From NCBI GenBank assembly GCA_964518575.1, contig CAZFGW010000009.1:1-64000 (forward strand): a stretch of 64,000 nucleotides of DNA, written 5' to 3'. This stretch comes from MGBC163016 sp964518575 (GTDB lineage Bacteria; Actinomycetota; Coriobacteriia; Coriobacteriales; Eggerthellaceae). Below, in pieces: positions 43,524 to 52,941 of the stretch. Numbering within the stretch: position 1 is the first letter of the stretch; every line of letters begins with the position of its first letter. A program made the translations under genes and the position numbers. Under the pieces are notes generated by a model, which saw only the letters and a program-made list of their open reading frames with translations, was not told the DNA's origin and ran no database searches.

Positions 43524-44915
43524 ATGGGAACGGATTGCGCCTATACCGATGAGTATTTTTCATTGCTCGACAGCTTCGATGGAGATATCGAAAGCCGCAA
43601 GAAAGCCTACTGCTATATGCGCTCCTCAACAGCTATCGTCCATCATGAAGTCGTTGCATGCACATTCATTCCGCGTCTGTTCAGTCAAGAAGTCTATGAC
43701 CTCATGAAACGCGCGTCTGAAATGACCTACCGCATTCTTTGCAAGATCATGCAGCAATATCTGGACGATCCCAGTTACCGCGAGCTGTTCGATTTCGACG
43801 AGCGCCTTCAAGAGCTGATATTGCTCCCCCGCGGATACGATTCGCTTCTCCCCTTCGCGCGCGTAGATACTTTCATCGACGAAGACGCCCTTACGGTGGC
43901 GTTTTGCGAATTCAACGGAGACGGGTCCGCCGGCATGAACGAGAACCGGGAGATCACCAACTCCCTTATCAATTCGAAGACGTTCAAAGCGTTTGCAGAT
44001 AAGCACAAGGTCGTCGGATGTGATTTGTTCATGCCGTGGGTCAAGCGCTTCATGGGTATCTATGAAACATACGAGAACAAGGTCGAACACCCGCGCGTCG
44101 CTATCTGCGATTACCTTGAAAACGGCGTCGTTGATGAGTTCTACGTCTACGCCGACCTGTTCAAGAGTATTGGTGTTGAGTGTATCGTTTGTGATGTGCG
44201 CGAGCTGACCTTCGACGGGACCGTCCTCCGCTCGAAAGACGGGCTTGAGATCAATGCGATCTGGCGACGCTGCGTCACCAATGATGTCTTGGAATACTTC
44301 GATCAGTCCCAAGCGCTCATTGAGGCTGTGCGCGCCGAGAAAGTCGCACTGATTGGCAGTTTTGCGGGGCACATCGTCCACGACAAGCAGATCTTCGACG
44401 TACTCATGAAGCCGCAGACTATCGACCTGCTCGACGCCGATGAGATCACGTTTTTGGAACAAGCAATCCCCCAGACGGCGTTTTTGGATGAATCGGAAGT
44501 CAATATCGCGCAGATCAGAGACAACAAAGACGAATGGATCATCAAGCCGAGCGACCACTATGGCGCTGATAACGTCTATGCGGGACTTGAGTGCACGCAG
44601 GAGAAATGGGAAGAGCTTATCGACCGGTTCGCGAACAGCGCGGCGGGCTACCCCTTCATCGTGCAAAGGTTCATCCGTCCCTTCAAGACGAAAACCCTCC
44701 CGCCCGATACCAACATCGATACGCTGCCTCCCGAAGATATTACGACCAAGCCTGAGCTCTACAACAACCTCAACGGACTGTATCTCTATGATGGTCACTT
44801 CCAGGGCGTGTTCAGCCGCATGGGACCACACCCCACGATAAGCAAGCAAAATGACGGAATGACCGCAGCAACCATTTGGGTCGACGCTGAAGTTGAAGAA
44901 GGTCTCGAGCTGTAG
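43524..44915 (+). CDS. ATP-grasp-like ligase (glutathionylspermidine-synthase-like fold)
   Basis: 463 residues. Motifs such as FNGDGSAGMNENREI (about residues 134-150), NAIWRRC, and WIIKPSDHYGADNVY resemble glutathionylspermidine synthase-type, circularly permuted ATP-grasp enzymes, which join a carboxylate to an amine using ATP. The lysine of IIKPS and the downstream acidic residues would bind ATP-Mg. The amidase domain of true glutathionylspermidine synthase is absent and there is no reason to expect glutathione here, so the substrate is open. ATG at 43524 follows AAAGAGGT by 5 nt. It is divergent from the radical SAM gene and 2 bases ahead of the Lit-like gene. Confidence 0.75.
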   Translation: MGTDCAYTDEYFSLLDSFDGDIESRKKAYCYMRSSTAIVHHEVVACTFIPRLFSQEVYDLMKRASEMTYRILCKIMQQYLDDPSYRELFDFDERLQELILLPRGYDSLLPFARVDTFIDEDALTVAFCEFNGDGSAGMNENREITNSLINSKTFKAFADKHKVVGCDLFMPWVKRFMGIYETYENKVEHPRVAICDYLENGVVDEFYVYADLFKSIGVECIVCDVRELTFDGTVLRSKDGLEINAIWRRCVTNDVLEYFDQSQALIEAVRAEKVALIGSFAGHIVHDKQIFDVLMKPQTIDLLDADEITFLEQAIPQTAFLDESEVNIAQIRDNKDEWIIKPSDHYGADNVYAGLECTQEKWEELIDRFANSAAGYPFIVQRFIRPFKTKTLPPDTNIDTLPPEDITTKPELYNNLNGLYLYDGHFQGVFSRMGPHPTISKQNDGMTAATIWVDAEVEEGLEL

Positions 44916-44917
44916 CT

Positions 44918-45799
44918 ATGGCGCGCGCTTTCCGCACTGCACTTTGCGTTCTGACTACCATTGTCCTTGCCGTTGTGCTCTTCGCGTCAGGGTTTTGCCT
45001 TTGCGCATACCTTCCCTACACCACGCGTGCGCTCTCAAGTGCAACAAGCGATTTTGCTGATTCGCCCTATCGCACCGATGACCTCGTCGAACTTGCCGTG
45101 AAAACACGGGATTACACCGTGTGCATGCGTCCTGATACCGATGCGGGTATCCGCTCGGCGCAAGAGGAGCTTTGTGCCTCCATCCTCGAGCGAGCGTGTA
45201 CCTCATCTGAGGAGAATTCCCCTACCGCAGATCGCTGGAACGAGCGAGCGAAGCGCGTGCTTGATACCGCGAGCGCGGAAGACGCGAGGGGCGTTGCAGG
45301 TACAGCGCAAACCACAGACACAAAGGACGTCGTTGAGAGTGTAACGGTACGTTTGTATCGCGCAGGCGAACAATACGCATTGGATGCGTCCGCGCTTTCC
45401 CACCTCGATGATGTGAACCGACTTGTCGCAAACTTGATCATGCCGCTGCTCATCCTTTTTGTATGCGCGATCGCAGGGTGCGTGATTCTCTTTCGCGCCA
45501 AAGAGCGCCGAACCTTCGCCAAAGTACTCTGCTTTGCAGGCGGCATCGTACTTGGGGTGTTTCTTCTGCTCGGCGTGAGCGCCGTCATTTCCTTCGATGC
45601 GCTTTTCCAAGCAATGCATACATTATTCTTCACGAATGGCAGTTGGCTCTTTCCAGCACACTCGCTTTTGATCGAAATGTATCCCCCGGCGTTCTGGGTC
45701 GGGATGGGTGCGATCTGGCTTATCTGCTCCTGCCTGCTCTCAGGTATTGCTCTTGGATGGGGCGCATTCCTTCTGAAGCGCTCCCCCAAAAAAAGCTAA
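44918..45799 (+). CDS. DUF1461/TIGR01906 membrane protein, Lit-like
   Basis: 293 residues: an N-terminal helix (about 8-30), a ~140-residue extracytoplasmic region, three further helices (about 170-190, 200-225, 257-285). The signature HLDDVNRL (His162) before the second helix and MHTLFFTNGSWLFP (His234) with YPPAFW are those of the DUF1461 family, whose members include Lit, an enzyme moving an acyl chain within lipoproteins to give the lyso form that dampens TLR2 recognition. Both conserved histidines are present. The loop at residues 70-150 is longer than usual. No clear ribosome site; coupled to the ligase gene 2 bases upstream. Its end overlaps convergent gltX by 4 bases. Confidence 0.72.
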   Translation: MARAFRTALCVLTTIVLAVVLFASGFCLCAYLPYTTRALSSATSDFADSPYRTDDLVELAVKTRDYTVCMRPDTDAGIRSAQEELCASILERACTSSEENSPTADRWNERAKRVLDTASAEDARGVAGTAQTTDTKDVVESVTVRLYRAGEQYALDASALSHLDDVNRLVANLIMPLLILFVCAIAGCVILFRAKERRTFAKVLCFAGGIVLGVFLLLGVSAVISFDALFQAMHTLFFTNGSWLFPAHSLLIEMYPPAFWVGMGAIWLICSCLLSGIALGWGAFLLKRSPKKS

Positions 45800-47445
45800 C
45801 AGCGCAAACACGCACGAAACGCCGTTGGGTCAACCGGCTCGAATACGTGCTTTTTGACCGCATCGATGCGGGCAAGCACCTCGTCGCGCTTCATGAGCTC
45901 AATCGATTCGAAAAGCGGCGGCGAAACCATATTCCCGCATACTGCTACCCGAAGCGGCTGGAAGAGCAACTTCGGTTTCAAGTCGGCAGCTTCACCGCGC
46001 TCTTTGCATGCATCCTGCAGCGCTTCGAACTCCCAAGGAATGCTCGTATCTGCAAGAACCGCACGGCAGATATCGAGTGCCTCGTCTGCACGCGCACCTT
46101 CCTTCTTGAGCACCTTTTGGACCGACTTCTCATCGAGCTCGACGCTCTTGCCCCAGAACAAATAGGAGAGCTTCACGGGAATCTCGTCGAAACGGGAAAG
46201 CCGCTCGATGACCAGGGGATAGAGCTTCTGGTAGAAATCCGTTCGATCAGCAACATCGGCAAGCGCTGCCTGCCATGCCTCTTCATTGATACCCTCGGAT
46301 GGCTGCTTCACCTGCGCTCGAGCTGCGGCAAGGTCTTCTTTCGTCGGCGTGGGCACGGTATGCACGCCGCGCCGTATATTCTCGCCATCCACTTTCGCGC
46401 GAGCAAGCCACGGCGCCGCCAGAGCTAGCCACTCGCCAACACCCAAGTCGCGAATGTACACGCCATTCATCCAATCGAGCTTCGCCTCGTCGAAGATGCA
46501 ATCCTTCTTCGATATCCGCTCCAAAGAGAAATGTTTGCACAGCTCTGCAGGCTTCACGATGGTCGTCTCGCCGTCAAGTGACCAGCCTAAGAGTGCGAGG
46601 TAGTTCACCATGGCATCGCTCAAGTAGCCCTGATCGCGGTAATCCTCAACGTTCGTTGCGCCATGACGCTTCGAGAGCTTCTTCCCATCAGGTCCGCAGA
46701 TCATGGGAAGATGCGCGAATGTGGGCGGCTCGATCTGGAGCGCCTCGTAGATAAGAATTTGTTTGGGCGTATTGGACAAGTGGTCATCGCCTCGGACGAC
46801 ATGGGTGATGCCCATGTTTGCATCGTCGCAGACGACCGCGAAATTGTACGTTGGGCTTCCGTCGCTGCGCACGAGAACCAAGTCATCGACTGAATCACCT
46901 GGAAACGACATCTTTCCATAGACGGCATCCTCGAATTCGATCGACGGATGATCGAGCGGCACGGCAAGCCGCCACACGTGGCTCTCCCCCGCCTCGATGC
47001 GTGCGCGCGCCTCTTCTTTCGAGATGTTCCGGCAGCTTCGATCGTAGCCGGCATAGCCGCCCTGTTCCTTCTCGGCAATCGCACGCTTTTGATCGAGCTC
47101 TTCTTTCGTGCAGAAGCACGGATATGCAGCACCCACTTCAACGAGTTTGCGCAACGCGGCATCATAGGTCTCTCCGCGCTCGGTTTGGAAATATGGACCG
47201 ACCGCACCTCCGACTTCTGGACCCTCATCCCAGTCAAGCCCGAGCCAACGGAGCGCACGCAAGATGATCTGAGTGTTCTCCTCAGTGGAACGCTCGGGAT
47301 CAGTGTCCTCGATCCGCAGGATGAAATCTCCCTCATGCGCACGGGCAAACGCCCAGTTATAGATTGCGGTGCGCGCACCTCCGATATGGAGCATGCCTGT
47401 TGGGGACGGCGCGAATCTTACGCGCGGTTTTTGGGGTGCTGTCAT
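45796..47445 (-). CDS. gltX: Glutamyl-tRNA synthetase
   Basis: 549 residues (usual 470-500). Class I synthetase: HIGH-type motif SPTGMLHIGGART near residue 15, RIEDTDPERS, zinc-like region YPCFCTKEEL and YDRSCR, and the KMSKS-type loop GKKLSKRHGA. The anticodon-binding helical C-terminus is extended. Without GlnRS in view it may be non-discriminating and also charge tRNA-Gln for the amidotransferase route, which is common in Actinobacteria. ATG at 47445 has GGAG 6 nt before and lies 9 nt after mfd. Convergent with the Lit-like gene. Confidence 0.95.
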   Translation of the reverse strand: MTAPQKPRVRFAPSPTGMLHIGGARTAIYNWAFARAHEGDFILRIEDTDPERSTEENTQIILRALRWLGLDWDEGPEVGGAVGPYFQTERGETYDAALRKLVEVGAAYPCFCTKEELDQKRAIAEKEQGGYAGYDRSCRNISKEEARARIEAGESHVWRLAVPLDHPSIEFEDAVYGKMSFPGDSVDDLVLVRSDGSPTYNFAVVCDDANMGITHVVRGDDHLSNTPKQILIYEALQIEPPTFAHLPMICGPDGKKLSKRHGATNVEDYRDQGYLSDAMVNYLALLGWSLDGETTIVKPAELCKHFSLERISKKDCIFDEAKLDWMNGVYIRDLGVGEWLALAAPWLARAKVDGENIRRGVHTVPTPTKEDLAAARAQVKQPSEGINEEAWQAALADVADRTDFYQKLYPLVIERLSRFDEIPVKLSYLFWGKSVELDEKSVQKVLKKEGARADEALDICRAVLADTSIPWEFEALQDACKERGEAADLKPKLLFQPLRVAVCGNMVSPPLFESIELMKRDEVLARIDAVKKHVFEPVDPTAFRACLRC

Positions 47446-47454
47446 CTGCGACTC

Positions 47455-50400
47455 CTACTCGTACGAGCTTTGCGTTGTAGACCTATTATAGAGGTCATCG
47501 AAAAACCCAAGGAGCGCAGAAACGAACTGGTCGCTGTCCGCTCCCTTCGCGACAAATTGCGTTTTGGGCACAAGCAGTTTCTTCTTGTCCTTGAGATAGC
47601 GTGCTCCCTTGCGCTTGAGGACAATGAGCTCCTCTCGGGCAAGCGCGATGTTCTCCACGACCACCTTATCCCCAATCAGGCTGATGTTCGTAATGCCATG
47701 CGCTGCGGCGAACGCCTTGAGGCGTGCCTTATCGAAGAGATTCTTGACTGCCTGCGGCATGTCGGGAAGAAGGGTTTGCAGCTGTTCTTGGAGCTGATCG
47801 ATCTGCTCGATCGTTGCCGCACATGCGATCTTGCGGTACCACAGAACGCGCGTATCGATATCGAGGATGTAATCCGCAGGTAGATACATATGTCCCGGGA
47901 CGTTGATTGTAATGTCGGAGAAGCGCTGCTGGTGATCCTCAGCGCCCTCCGTGCCCTGCCGCGCCTCAAAAACCGCTTGGTTGAGCATCTGTGCAAACAA
48001 ATCGAAGCCAACCACGCTCATATTCCCCGACTGTTCAGCCCCAAGGATATTGCCCGCTCCACGAATCTCAAGATCCTTGAGCGCAATCTTCATCCCGCTG
48101 CCGAGATCCTGATGATCAGAGAGCGCCTCAAGACGCGCGTGCGCCTCCTCGGTCATGTTCGACTCCTCGGGGAACATGAAATAGGCATACGCCTGCGTGC
48201 TCGATCTTCCGACTCTTCCCTTGAGCTGATACATCTGCGCCAAGCCGAGGCGCTGGGCATCCTCAATGATCAATGTGTTTGTATGCGGATTGTCAATCCC
48301 ACTTTCAATGATGGTGGTTGCAACAAGGACGTCGAGCTCCCCGGCGGAGAAGTCCTCCATGACACGCTCGAGCTCGTCTTTAGACATCTGACCATGCGCT
48401 ACGCCGACCCGCGCTTCGGGAGCTGCCTCCAACACGCTTTCAAGCGCATCATCGATGGTACGGACGCGGTTGCTGACGTAGTAGACCTGTCCTCCTCGGG
48501 CGAGCTCATAGCGAATGGCTTCGGAAACCACATCAAGGTCCCACTCCCCCACATGTACTTTGACGGGCAGGCGCTCGTCGGGCGGCGTCATGATGAGGCT
48601 CATATCCCGCACACCCGACACCGCCATTTGCATCGTACGTGGAATAGGCGTTGCTGAGAGGGTGAGTACATCGATATATTCACGCATATGCTTCAGTTGT
48701 TCTTTATGCCCAACGCCGAACCGCTGCTCTTCATCGATGATGACGAGTCCCAGATCATGGGGATTGACATCACGCGATAACAGCCGATGCGTACCGATGA
48801 GGATATCAACGCTGCCCTCAGCGAACCCCTCCAACGCACTCGCCTGTTCAGCATGCGTTCTGAAGCGCGAGAGCACCTCAACCTTCATGCCGAACGGCTC
48901 CATGCGCTCTTTAAAATTGGTGAAGTGCTGTTGCGCAAGAATGGTGGTCGGGCAAAGTACCATGACCTGCTTTTTATCCTGAGCGCAGGCGAATGCCGCA
49001 CGCAAGGCGACTTCCGTTTTTCCAAAACCGACGTCACCGCAGATAAGCCGGTCCATCGGTCGGGATGAGCGCATATCAGCCTTGACGTCAGCGATCGCGG
49101 CAGCTTGATCGGGGGTTTCATCGAAGGGAAAACTCTCCTCCATCTCCCGCATCCAGGGGGTGTCGACATTGAACCGGTGTCCCTTCGTCGCAGCACGCCG
49201 GGCATAGACATCGACAAGATCGAACGCGAGTTTTTTCGTTGCCTTGCGCGCCTTCGCCAGAGCATTCGACCAGTCGGAGCTATCAAGCCGCGTGATCTTG
49301 GGGTGCGCGCCTTCCGGTCCCACGTATTTCGTGACCTTGTCGAACTGTTCAGCGGGCAAAAACAGCTTGTCACCCGCAGCATAATCGAGCTCGAGGTAGT
49401 CGCGCATAACGCCATCAATCTCTCTGAGCACAAGATCTTTGAAAAGCGCGATGCCGTATTTCTCATGCACGACATAGTCCCCTGGCGCATAGGGAAAAGT
49501 GATGTCGGTGATATCGAGTGTGGATTGTTGCGCGAGCCCACTGCGCGAGCCCTTGAGATCCTCAACCGAAGCAAATACAAGTTTCGCTTTCGGAATGACC
49601 AAACCGAGCGGAATATCGGCATCAACGATATTCAGCGCATGCTTGGAAAGCGCACCACGGGCTTCCGCCACGTCGAGATGCTCTTCAATCGGAATCCCTG
49701 CATCGACAAACGCGAGCTCAAAATCCTTACGCGCCCGGTAATTCGGAACGCTGAACACACACGTATACGAACCTTGAACCCACTGGCGCATCCGGCTGTA
49801 CAGCTTTTCTGGAGCGCCGGCGATATCGACCTTCTTCACGATGAGCTCATCGTCGAGCACCGATCCGCGCTGCATGACCGACGCATAGGTAGCGCGCTCG
49901 CCATGCTCGAAACGCAGCTCGCTTGCCGTCGCAAAGAGCCCCTCGAAATCCACGTGCATCTCTTTCGCCCGCGGTGCGATCTCATCTCCATAATGGGAGA
50001 TGTCGTCAAAAATGGAGCGCGGCTCAACGAGCGCAATGAGCGCACTCTCGCAGGCATAATCCCCCAGCGTAGCGCACGTGCCATAGACAGAGGGCATAAG
50101 CGCCTCGTAGCCTTCGAACATCACTCCTGCACAGGCGTGATCATAGAGCTCACGCGTTGCTTTATTGGTAAGTGCTGGCTTTTCCAAAGCCTTTCGCGCC
50201 CGCGCCATCGTCTGCTCAGTCAAAGGAAACTCAACGATCGGAAAGATTTCGATCTCATCAAGACCCGATATCGTTTGCCCCGTCGCTGCAACGATGCAAC
50301 GTATCTCCTCGAGCTCATCCCCGAAAAAGTCAAGGCGTAGCGGATGGGCAAGATTGCCAGGATAGATATCAAGAACACCTCCGCGCAGAGCGAAGGTGCC

Positions 50401-50940
50401 CACGCCATCAAGCTCGCCCGTGTTCTCATACCCTAGGCGCTCAAGCGCAGTACAGAGGGTGGTAAGGTCGTCAACGCCGTTGATATCCATGTCCGCAAGT
50501 TCACACCCCGCACTCAGAATGAGAGGCGCATCTGCATGCGCCGAGGGTGGTGCAAGCTTTGGCGAAAGGGACCGGGCAGATGCCACGATCACAATCGGCG
50601 TGCGCTGTCTCAGCGCGAAACATGCCGCATGCCGCTTCGCGATGATGTCCTTATCCTCGGGTCGCCCCGTACTGAAGAGGGCATCCTTTTCGGGAAACAC
50701 CATCACATTCTCTTCGCCGATATACGATGCGATGGTGCGCGCATAGTCGAGTGCAGCCTTCCGACCAGCAACCACCACAAGCGTCGGCTGCGGAGCATGG
50801 GCGAACCGCGCCGCAATAAGAAACGGACGCGCCGAAGATGCGACCCCCAGGGTGGCGTCCTCTCTGTTGTCCAGCTTGTCCCAAAACGCGCCGACACAGC
50901 CTGAGGCATCTATGATATGGGCAAGTGCATCGATGAGCAT
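47455..50940 (-). CDS. mfd: Transcription-repair coupling factor
   Basis: 1161 residues. Mfd releases stalled RNA polymerase and recruits UvrA. Order: UvrB-like N-terminal modules (residues 1-350), RNA-polymerase-interacting domain (GDYVVHEKYGIALFKDLVL), then the RecG-like translocase with Walker A CGDVGFGKTEVALRA, Walker B VIIDEEQRFGVGHKE, SATPIPRTMQMA, ATTIIESGIDNPHTNT and QLKGRVGRS, and a TRCF C-terminal domain. The ATG at 50940 has GGAAAG upstream; a TAGAAT box lies 30-40 nt before it. It diverges from nth, so both repair genes share a 122-base regulatory region. Confidence 0.97.
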   Translation of the reverse strand: MLIDALAHIIDASGCVGAFWDKLDNREDATLGVASSARPFLIAARFAHAPQPTLVVVAGRKAALDYARTIASYIGEENVMVFPEKDALFSTGRPEDKDIIAKRHAACFALRQRTPIVIVASARSLSPKLAPPSAHADAPLILSAGCELADMDINGVDDLTTLCTALERLGYENTGELDGVGTFALRGGVLDIYPGNLAHPLRLDFFGDELEEIRCIVAATGQTISGLDEIEIFPIVEFPLTEQTMARARKALEKPALTNKATRELYDHACAGVMFEGYEALMPSVYGTCATLGDYACESALIALVEPRSIFDDISHYGDEIAPRAKEMHVDFEGLFATASELRFEHGERATYASVMQRGSVLDDELIVKKVDIAGAPEKLYSRMRQWVQGSYTCVFSVPNYRARKDFELAFVDAGIPIEEHLDVAEARGALSKHALNIVDADIPLGLVIPKAKLVFASVEDLKGSRSGLAQQSTLDITDITFPYAPGDYVVHEKYGIALFKDLVLREIDGVMRDYLELDYAAGDKLFLPAEQFDKVTKYVGPEGAHPKITRLDSSDWSNALAKARKATKKLAFDLVDVYARRAATKGHRFNVDTPWMREMEESFPFDETPDQAAAIADVKADMRSSRPMDRLICGDVGFGKTEVALRAAFACAQDKKQVMVLCPTTILAQQHFTNFKERMEPFGMKVEVLSRFRTHAEQASALEGFAEGSVDILIGTHRLLSRDVNPHDLGLVIIDEEQRFGVGHKEQLKHMREYIDVLTLSATPIPRTMQMAVSGVRDMSLIMTPPDERLPVKVHVGEWDLDVVSEAIRYELARGGQVYYVSNRVRTIDDALESVLEAAPEARVGVAHGQMSKDELERVMEDFSAGELDVLVATTIIESGIDNPHTNTLIIEDAQRLGLAQMYQLKGRVGRSSTQAYAYFMFPEESNMTEEAHARLEALSDHQDLGSGMKIALKDLEIRGAGNILGAEQSGNMSVVGFDLFAQMLNQAVFEARQGTEGAEDHQQRFSDITINVPGHMYLPADYILDIDTRVLWYRKIACAATIEQIDQLQEQLQTLLPDMPQAVKNLFDKARLKAFAAAHGITNISLIGDKVVVENIALAREELIVLKRKGARYLKDKKKLLVPKTQFVAKGADSDQFVSALLGFFDDLYNRSTTQSSYE

Positions 50941-51008
50941 GGATGATCTTTCCTATCCGAATATGACTTACGATTCTACCGTAAAGCATTCAGGGCACTT
51001 TTGATACC

Positions 51009-51036
51009 TTGCATGTTTGGCTATCATGGGTATGTT
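51009..51036 (+). promoter_or_regulatory. Candidate nth promoter
   Basis: Plus strand: TTGCAT (51009-51014), 16 nt, TATGTT (51031-51036). Initiation near 51043 would give a leader of about 20 nt containing AAGGAG. A second TATCAT at 51022-51027 has a poorer spacing to TTGATA (51001). Confidence 0.5.
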
Positions 51037-51062
51037 ACTGCACCGATTCCAAGGAGAGCATT

Positions 51063-51719
51063 ATGCCGCGCGAAACGAAAGCAGAGAAAGTGCACCGCGT
51101 CATCGAGATTGAAAAACGGATGGACGAGCACTATCCCGATGCTGAATGCGCTTTGAACTACGGAGCCGATCCGTTCCGCTTGGTCATCGCTGTCATGCTC
51201 TCGGCGCAGACAACCGATGCAGGCGTTAATAAGGTGACGCCAAAGCTTTGGGAAACCTACCCGACCGTCCAGGCGCTTGCGAGTGCTGACCCGCAGGACG
51301 TCATGGATATCATCAACACGATCGGTTGCTATCGGGTCAAAGCAAAGCATGCCATCGGGATCGCGCAGATGGTTCTTTCAGAATACGGTGGCGAAGTTCC
51401 GCAGGATATGGATGCACTTCAGAAACTCCCCGGTGTTGGACGAAAAACGGCGAACATCGTCATGAATGAAGGGTTCGGCATCGTTGAGGGGATTGCCGTC
51501 GACACGCATGTGAATCGCATCGCACATCGCCTCAAGCTTGTTCCAAAAAACGATGATCCCTTGAAAACCGAGCAAGCACTGCTCAAGCTTATTCCCCGCG
51601 AGCTGTGGGGACCGGTCAATCACCAGTGGGTGCTTTTCGGTCGTGAGATCTGCAATGCGAAAAAGCCGAAATGTTGCGAGTGCTTCATCGCGGATCTGTG
51701 CCCGAGCGCTGCCTGCTAG
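51063..51719 (+). CDS. nth: Endonuclease III
   Basis: 218 residues. Bifunctional glycosylase/AP-lyase that removes oxidised pyrimidines. Helix-hairpin-helix LPGVGRKTANIV contains the catalytic lysine, VDTHVNRIAHRL the catalytic aspartate, and the C-terminal 4Fe-4S loop has C-x6-C-x2-C-x5-C (CNAKKPKCCECFIADLC). ATG at 51063 follows AAGGAG by 6 nt; an upstream in-frame ATG at 51009 overlaps the promoter. Single gene, divergent from mfd and convergent with hyaD. Confidence 0.96.
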   Translation: MPRETKAEKVHRVIEIEKRMDEHYPDAECALNYGADPFRLVIAVMLSAQTTDAGVNKVTPKLWETYPTVQALASADPQDVMDIINTIGCYRVKAKHAIGIAQMVLSEYGGEVPQDMDALQKLPGVGRKTANIVMNEGFGIVEGIAVDTHVNRIAHRLKLVPKNDDPLKTEQALLKLIPRELWGPVNHQWVLFGREICNAKKPKCCECFIADLCPSAAC

Positions 51720-51764
51720 ATTTCGCATGCCCTGTTTCTTGCGCTTCGGTCTCTTGCGCTCGAC

Positions 51765-52436
51765 TTAAAGTGCTCCGTCTTTACCTTCGCTTTCGCCGTC
51801 TGCCTTCCCTTCGCAGACGCTCTCACTATCAGATGCAAGTAAGGATCGCACCGCAGCATGTTGCCACCCACAGGCAACCTTTTCGCCCGTCAACACGCAT
51901 GTAACCTCGATGCCGCGCCGATACAAATCAGCAAGCACTGCATCGATCAGCAGCGGGATCGCATCATTGACATCCTTGGTAAGCCCGATCGTCGCGAGTG
52001 CGGGCGAACTATTCTCTACCTGGATACCGAAGCACGTTCCCTCAGCGTGATATCCCAGAAGTTCAGCAGCATCGAACAGATCGACAAGCTTAAGATCATG
52101 CAACGACGCCATCGCATGCGCGCGCCGCGCCATGTCGTCGGGCGCATACTCGAACACCGTTCCCGGCTTTTCGCTCGTGTTGTCAAGCGCATCAATGCTA
52201 ATGAGATAGTCATAGGTATCGACCGCAGAAACAAGTTCCATGCTCATGCATCCCACGTCGAAAAGGTCAACGTAGTCGGGAAAACGATAGGTTTTCGTCA
52301 GTTCTTCATAGACGGCAGGACCCACGCCATCGTCGAGCATGAGCGCATTGCCCACACAAAAAATGGCGGTCTTAGCAGGAGCGCCTTTGACCTTAGCCGC
52401 GTCCTTCGCCATCTCTGCTGTCACCTTCTTTGTCAT
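51765..52436 (-). CDS. hyaD: Hydrogenase maturation endopeptidase (HyaD/HybD family)
   Basis: 223 residues. After nickel insertion these proteases cut the C-terminal tail from the large subunit. Motifs: VGNALMLDDGVGPAVYE (Asp36 at the first nickel-ligand position, normally Glu), LISIDALDN (Asp82) and SLHDLKL (His113). The last ~25 residues are an acidic Gly/Glu/Ser tail beyond the family length. I chose ATG 52436 after GAGGT; an ATG at 52448 would overlap the upstream stop. Its expected substrate is HyaB, encoded in the same operon, which has the required C-terminal extension. Nickel-insertion hyp genes are not in the window. Confidence 0.87.
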   Translation of the reverse strand: MTKKVTAEMAKDAAKVKGAPAKTAIFCVGNALMLDDGVGPAVYEELTKTYRFPDYVDLFDVGCMSMELVSAVDTYDYLISIDALDNTSEKPGTVFEYAPDDMARRAHAMASLHDLKLVDLFDAAELLGYHAEGTCFGIQVENSSPALATIGLTKDVNDAIPLLIDAVLADLYRRGIEVTCVLTGEKVACGWQHAAVRSLLASDSESVCEGKADGESEGKDGAL

Positions 52437-52444
52437 TGATGACC

Positions 52445-52870
52445 TCATTGAAGGAAGGGACGGATTGCAAGGTTGTAATACGTTGCGAACCCGAGCATCG
52501 CAAGCGCGCAGACCACGGAAGCTATCGCCCAGTAACGCTCGCGCCTGAGATAGGTTTCCCGGCTGATATGACGATCTTCTGCACGATGAGCGGCAATGGG
52601 CTGGCTCACGATAGAAAAGGCAATCGTGACACCGAGAAGCACGATGAATACGCTTATGGCAGCAATCACGGAGAGCACCGTCGGTTCGCTCACGGCAGCG
52701 TAGAACAGGTTGTCAGCAAGAAGCCAGGCGGGATAGAACAGGATGGTTATCCAGAATCCATGCGCCGGACCCCAGATCGGGGGCACAAGGAGCGCTGCGA
52801 TATTTACTCGCGGAAGCCCGCGCATGAATTTCTCTTCCTGAGCAATCTGTTCATCGGTAAGCTCAGCCAC
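52445..52870 (-). CDS. Hydrogenase-operon membrane protein of unknown function
   Basis: 141 residues with about three or four hydrophobic segments: one around NIAALLVPPIWGPAHGFWITILF, one around VLSVIAAISVFIVLLGVTIAF and one near the C-terminus (IASVVCALAMLGFATYYN), read as separate helices. The N-terminus is soluble and acidic (TDEQIAQEEKF). I do not recognise a family. The GTG at 52870 lies 8 nt after AAGGGG; a TTG at 52876 is too close. Its stop lies just before hyaD, and it sits between hyaC and hyaD, so it probably serves the hydrogenase as an accessory membrane or assembly protein; this is inference from position. Confidence 0.75.
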   Translation of the reverse strand: MAELTDEQIAQEEKFMRGLPRVNIAALLVPPIWGPAHGFWITILFYPAWLLADNLFYAAVSEPTVLSVIAAISVFIVLLGVTIAFSIVSQPIAAHRAEDRHISRETYLRRERYWAIASVVCALAMLGFATYYNLAIRPFLQ

Positions 52871-52941
52871 GTTCAATACCCCTTAATCGTATGCGCTCCG
52901 CCTCGTGCGTCGCATGATACCCAAAGCCAAACCGTGCAAGC

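Noticed and set aside
43626..44849. Minus-strand frame of 407 codons opposite the ATP-grasp-like gene
   Set aside because: The plus-strand gene has a good ribosome site and family motifs; the antisense product has none.
49105..50340. Plus-strand frame of 411 codons opposite mfd
   Set aside because: Shadow of the N-terminal half of mfd.
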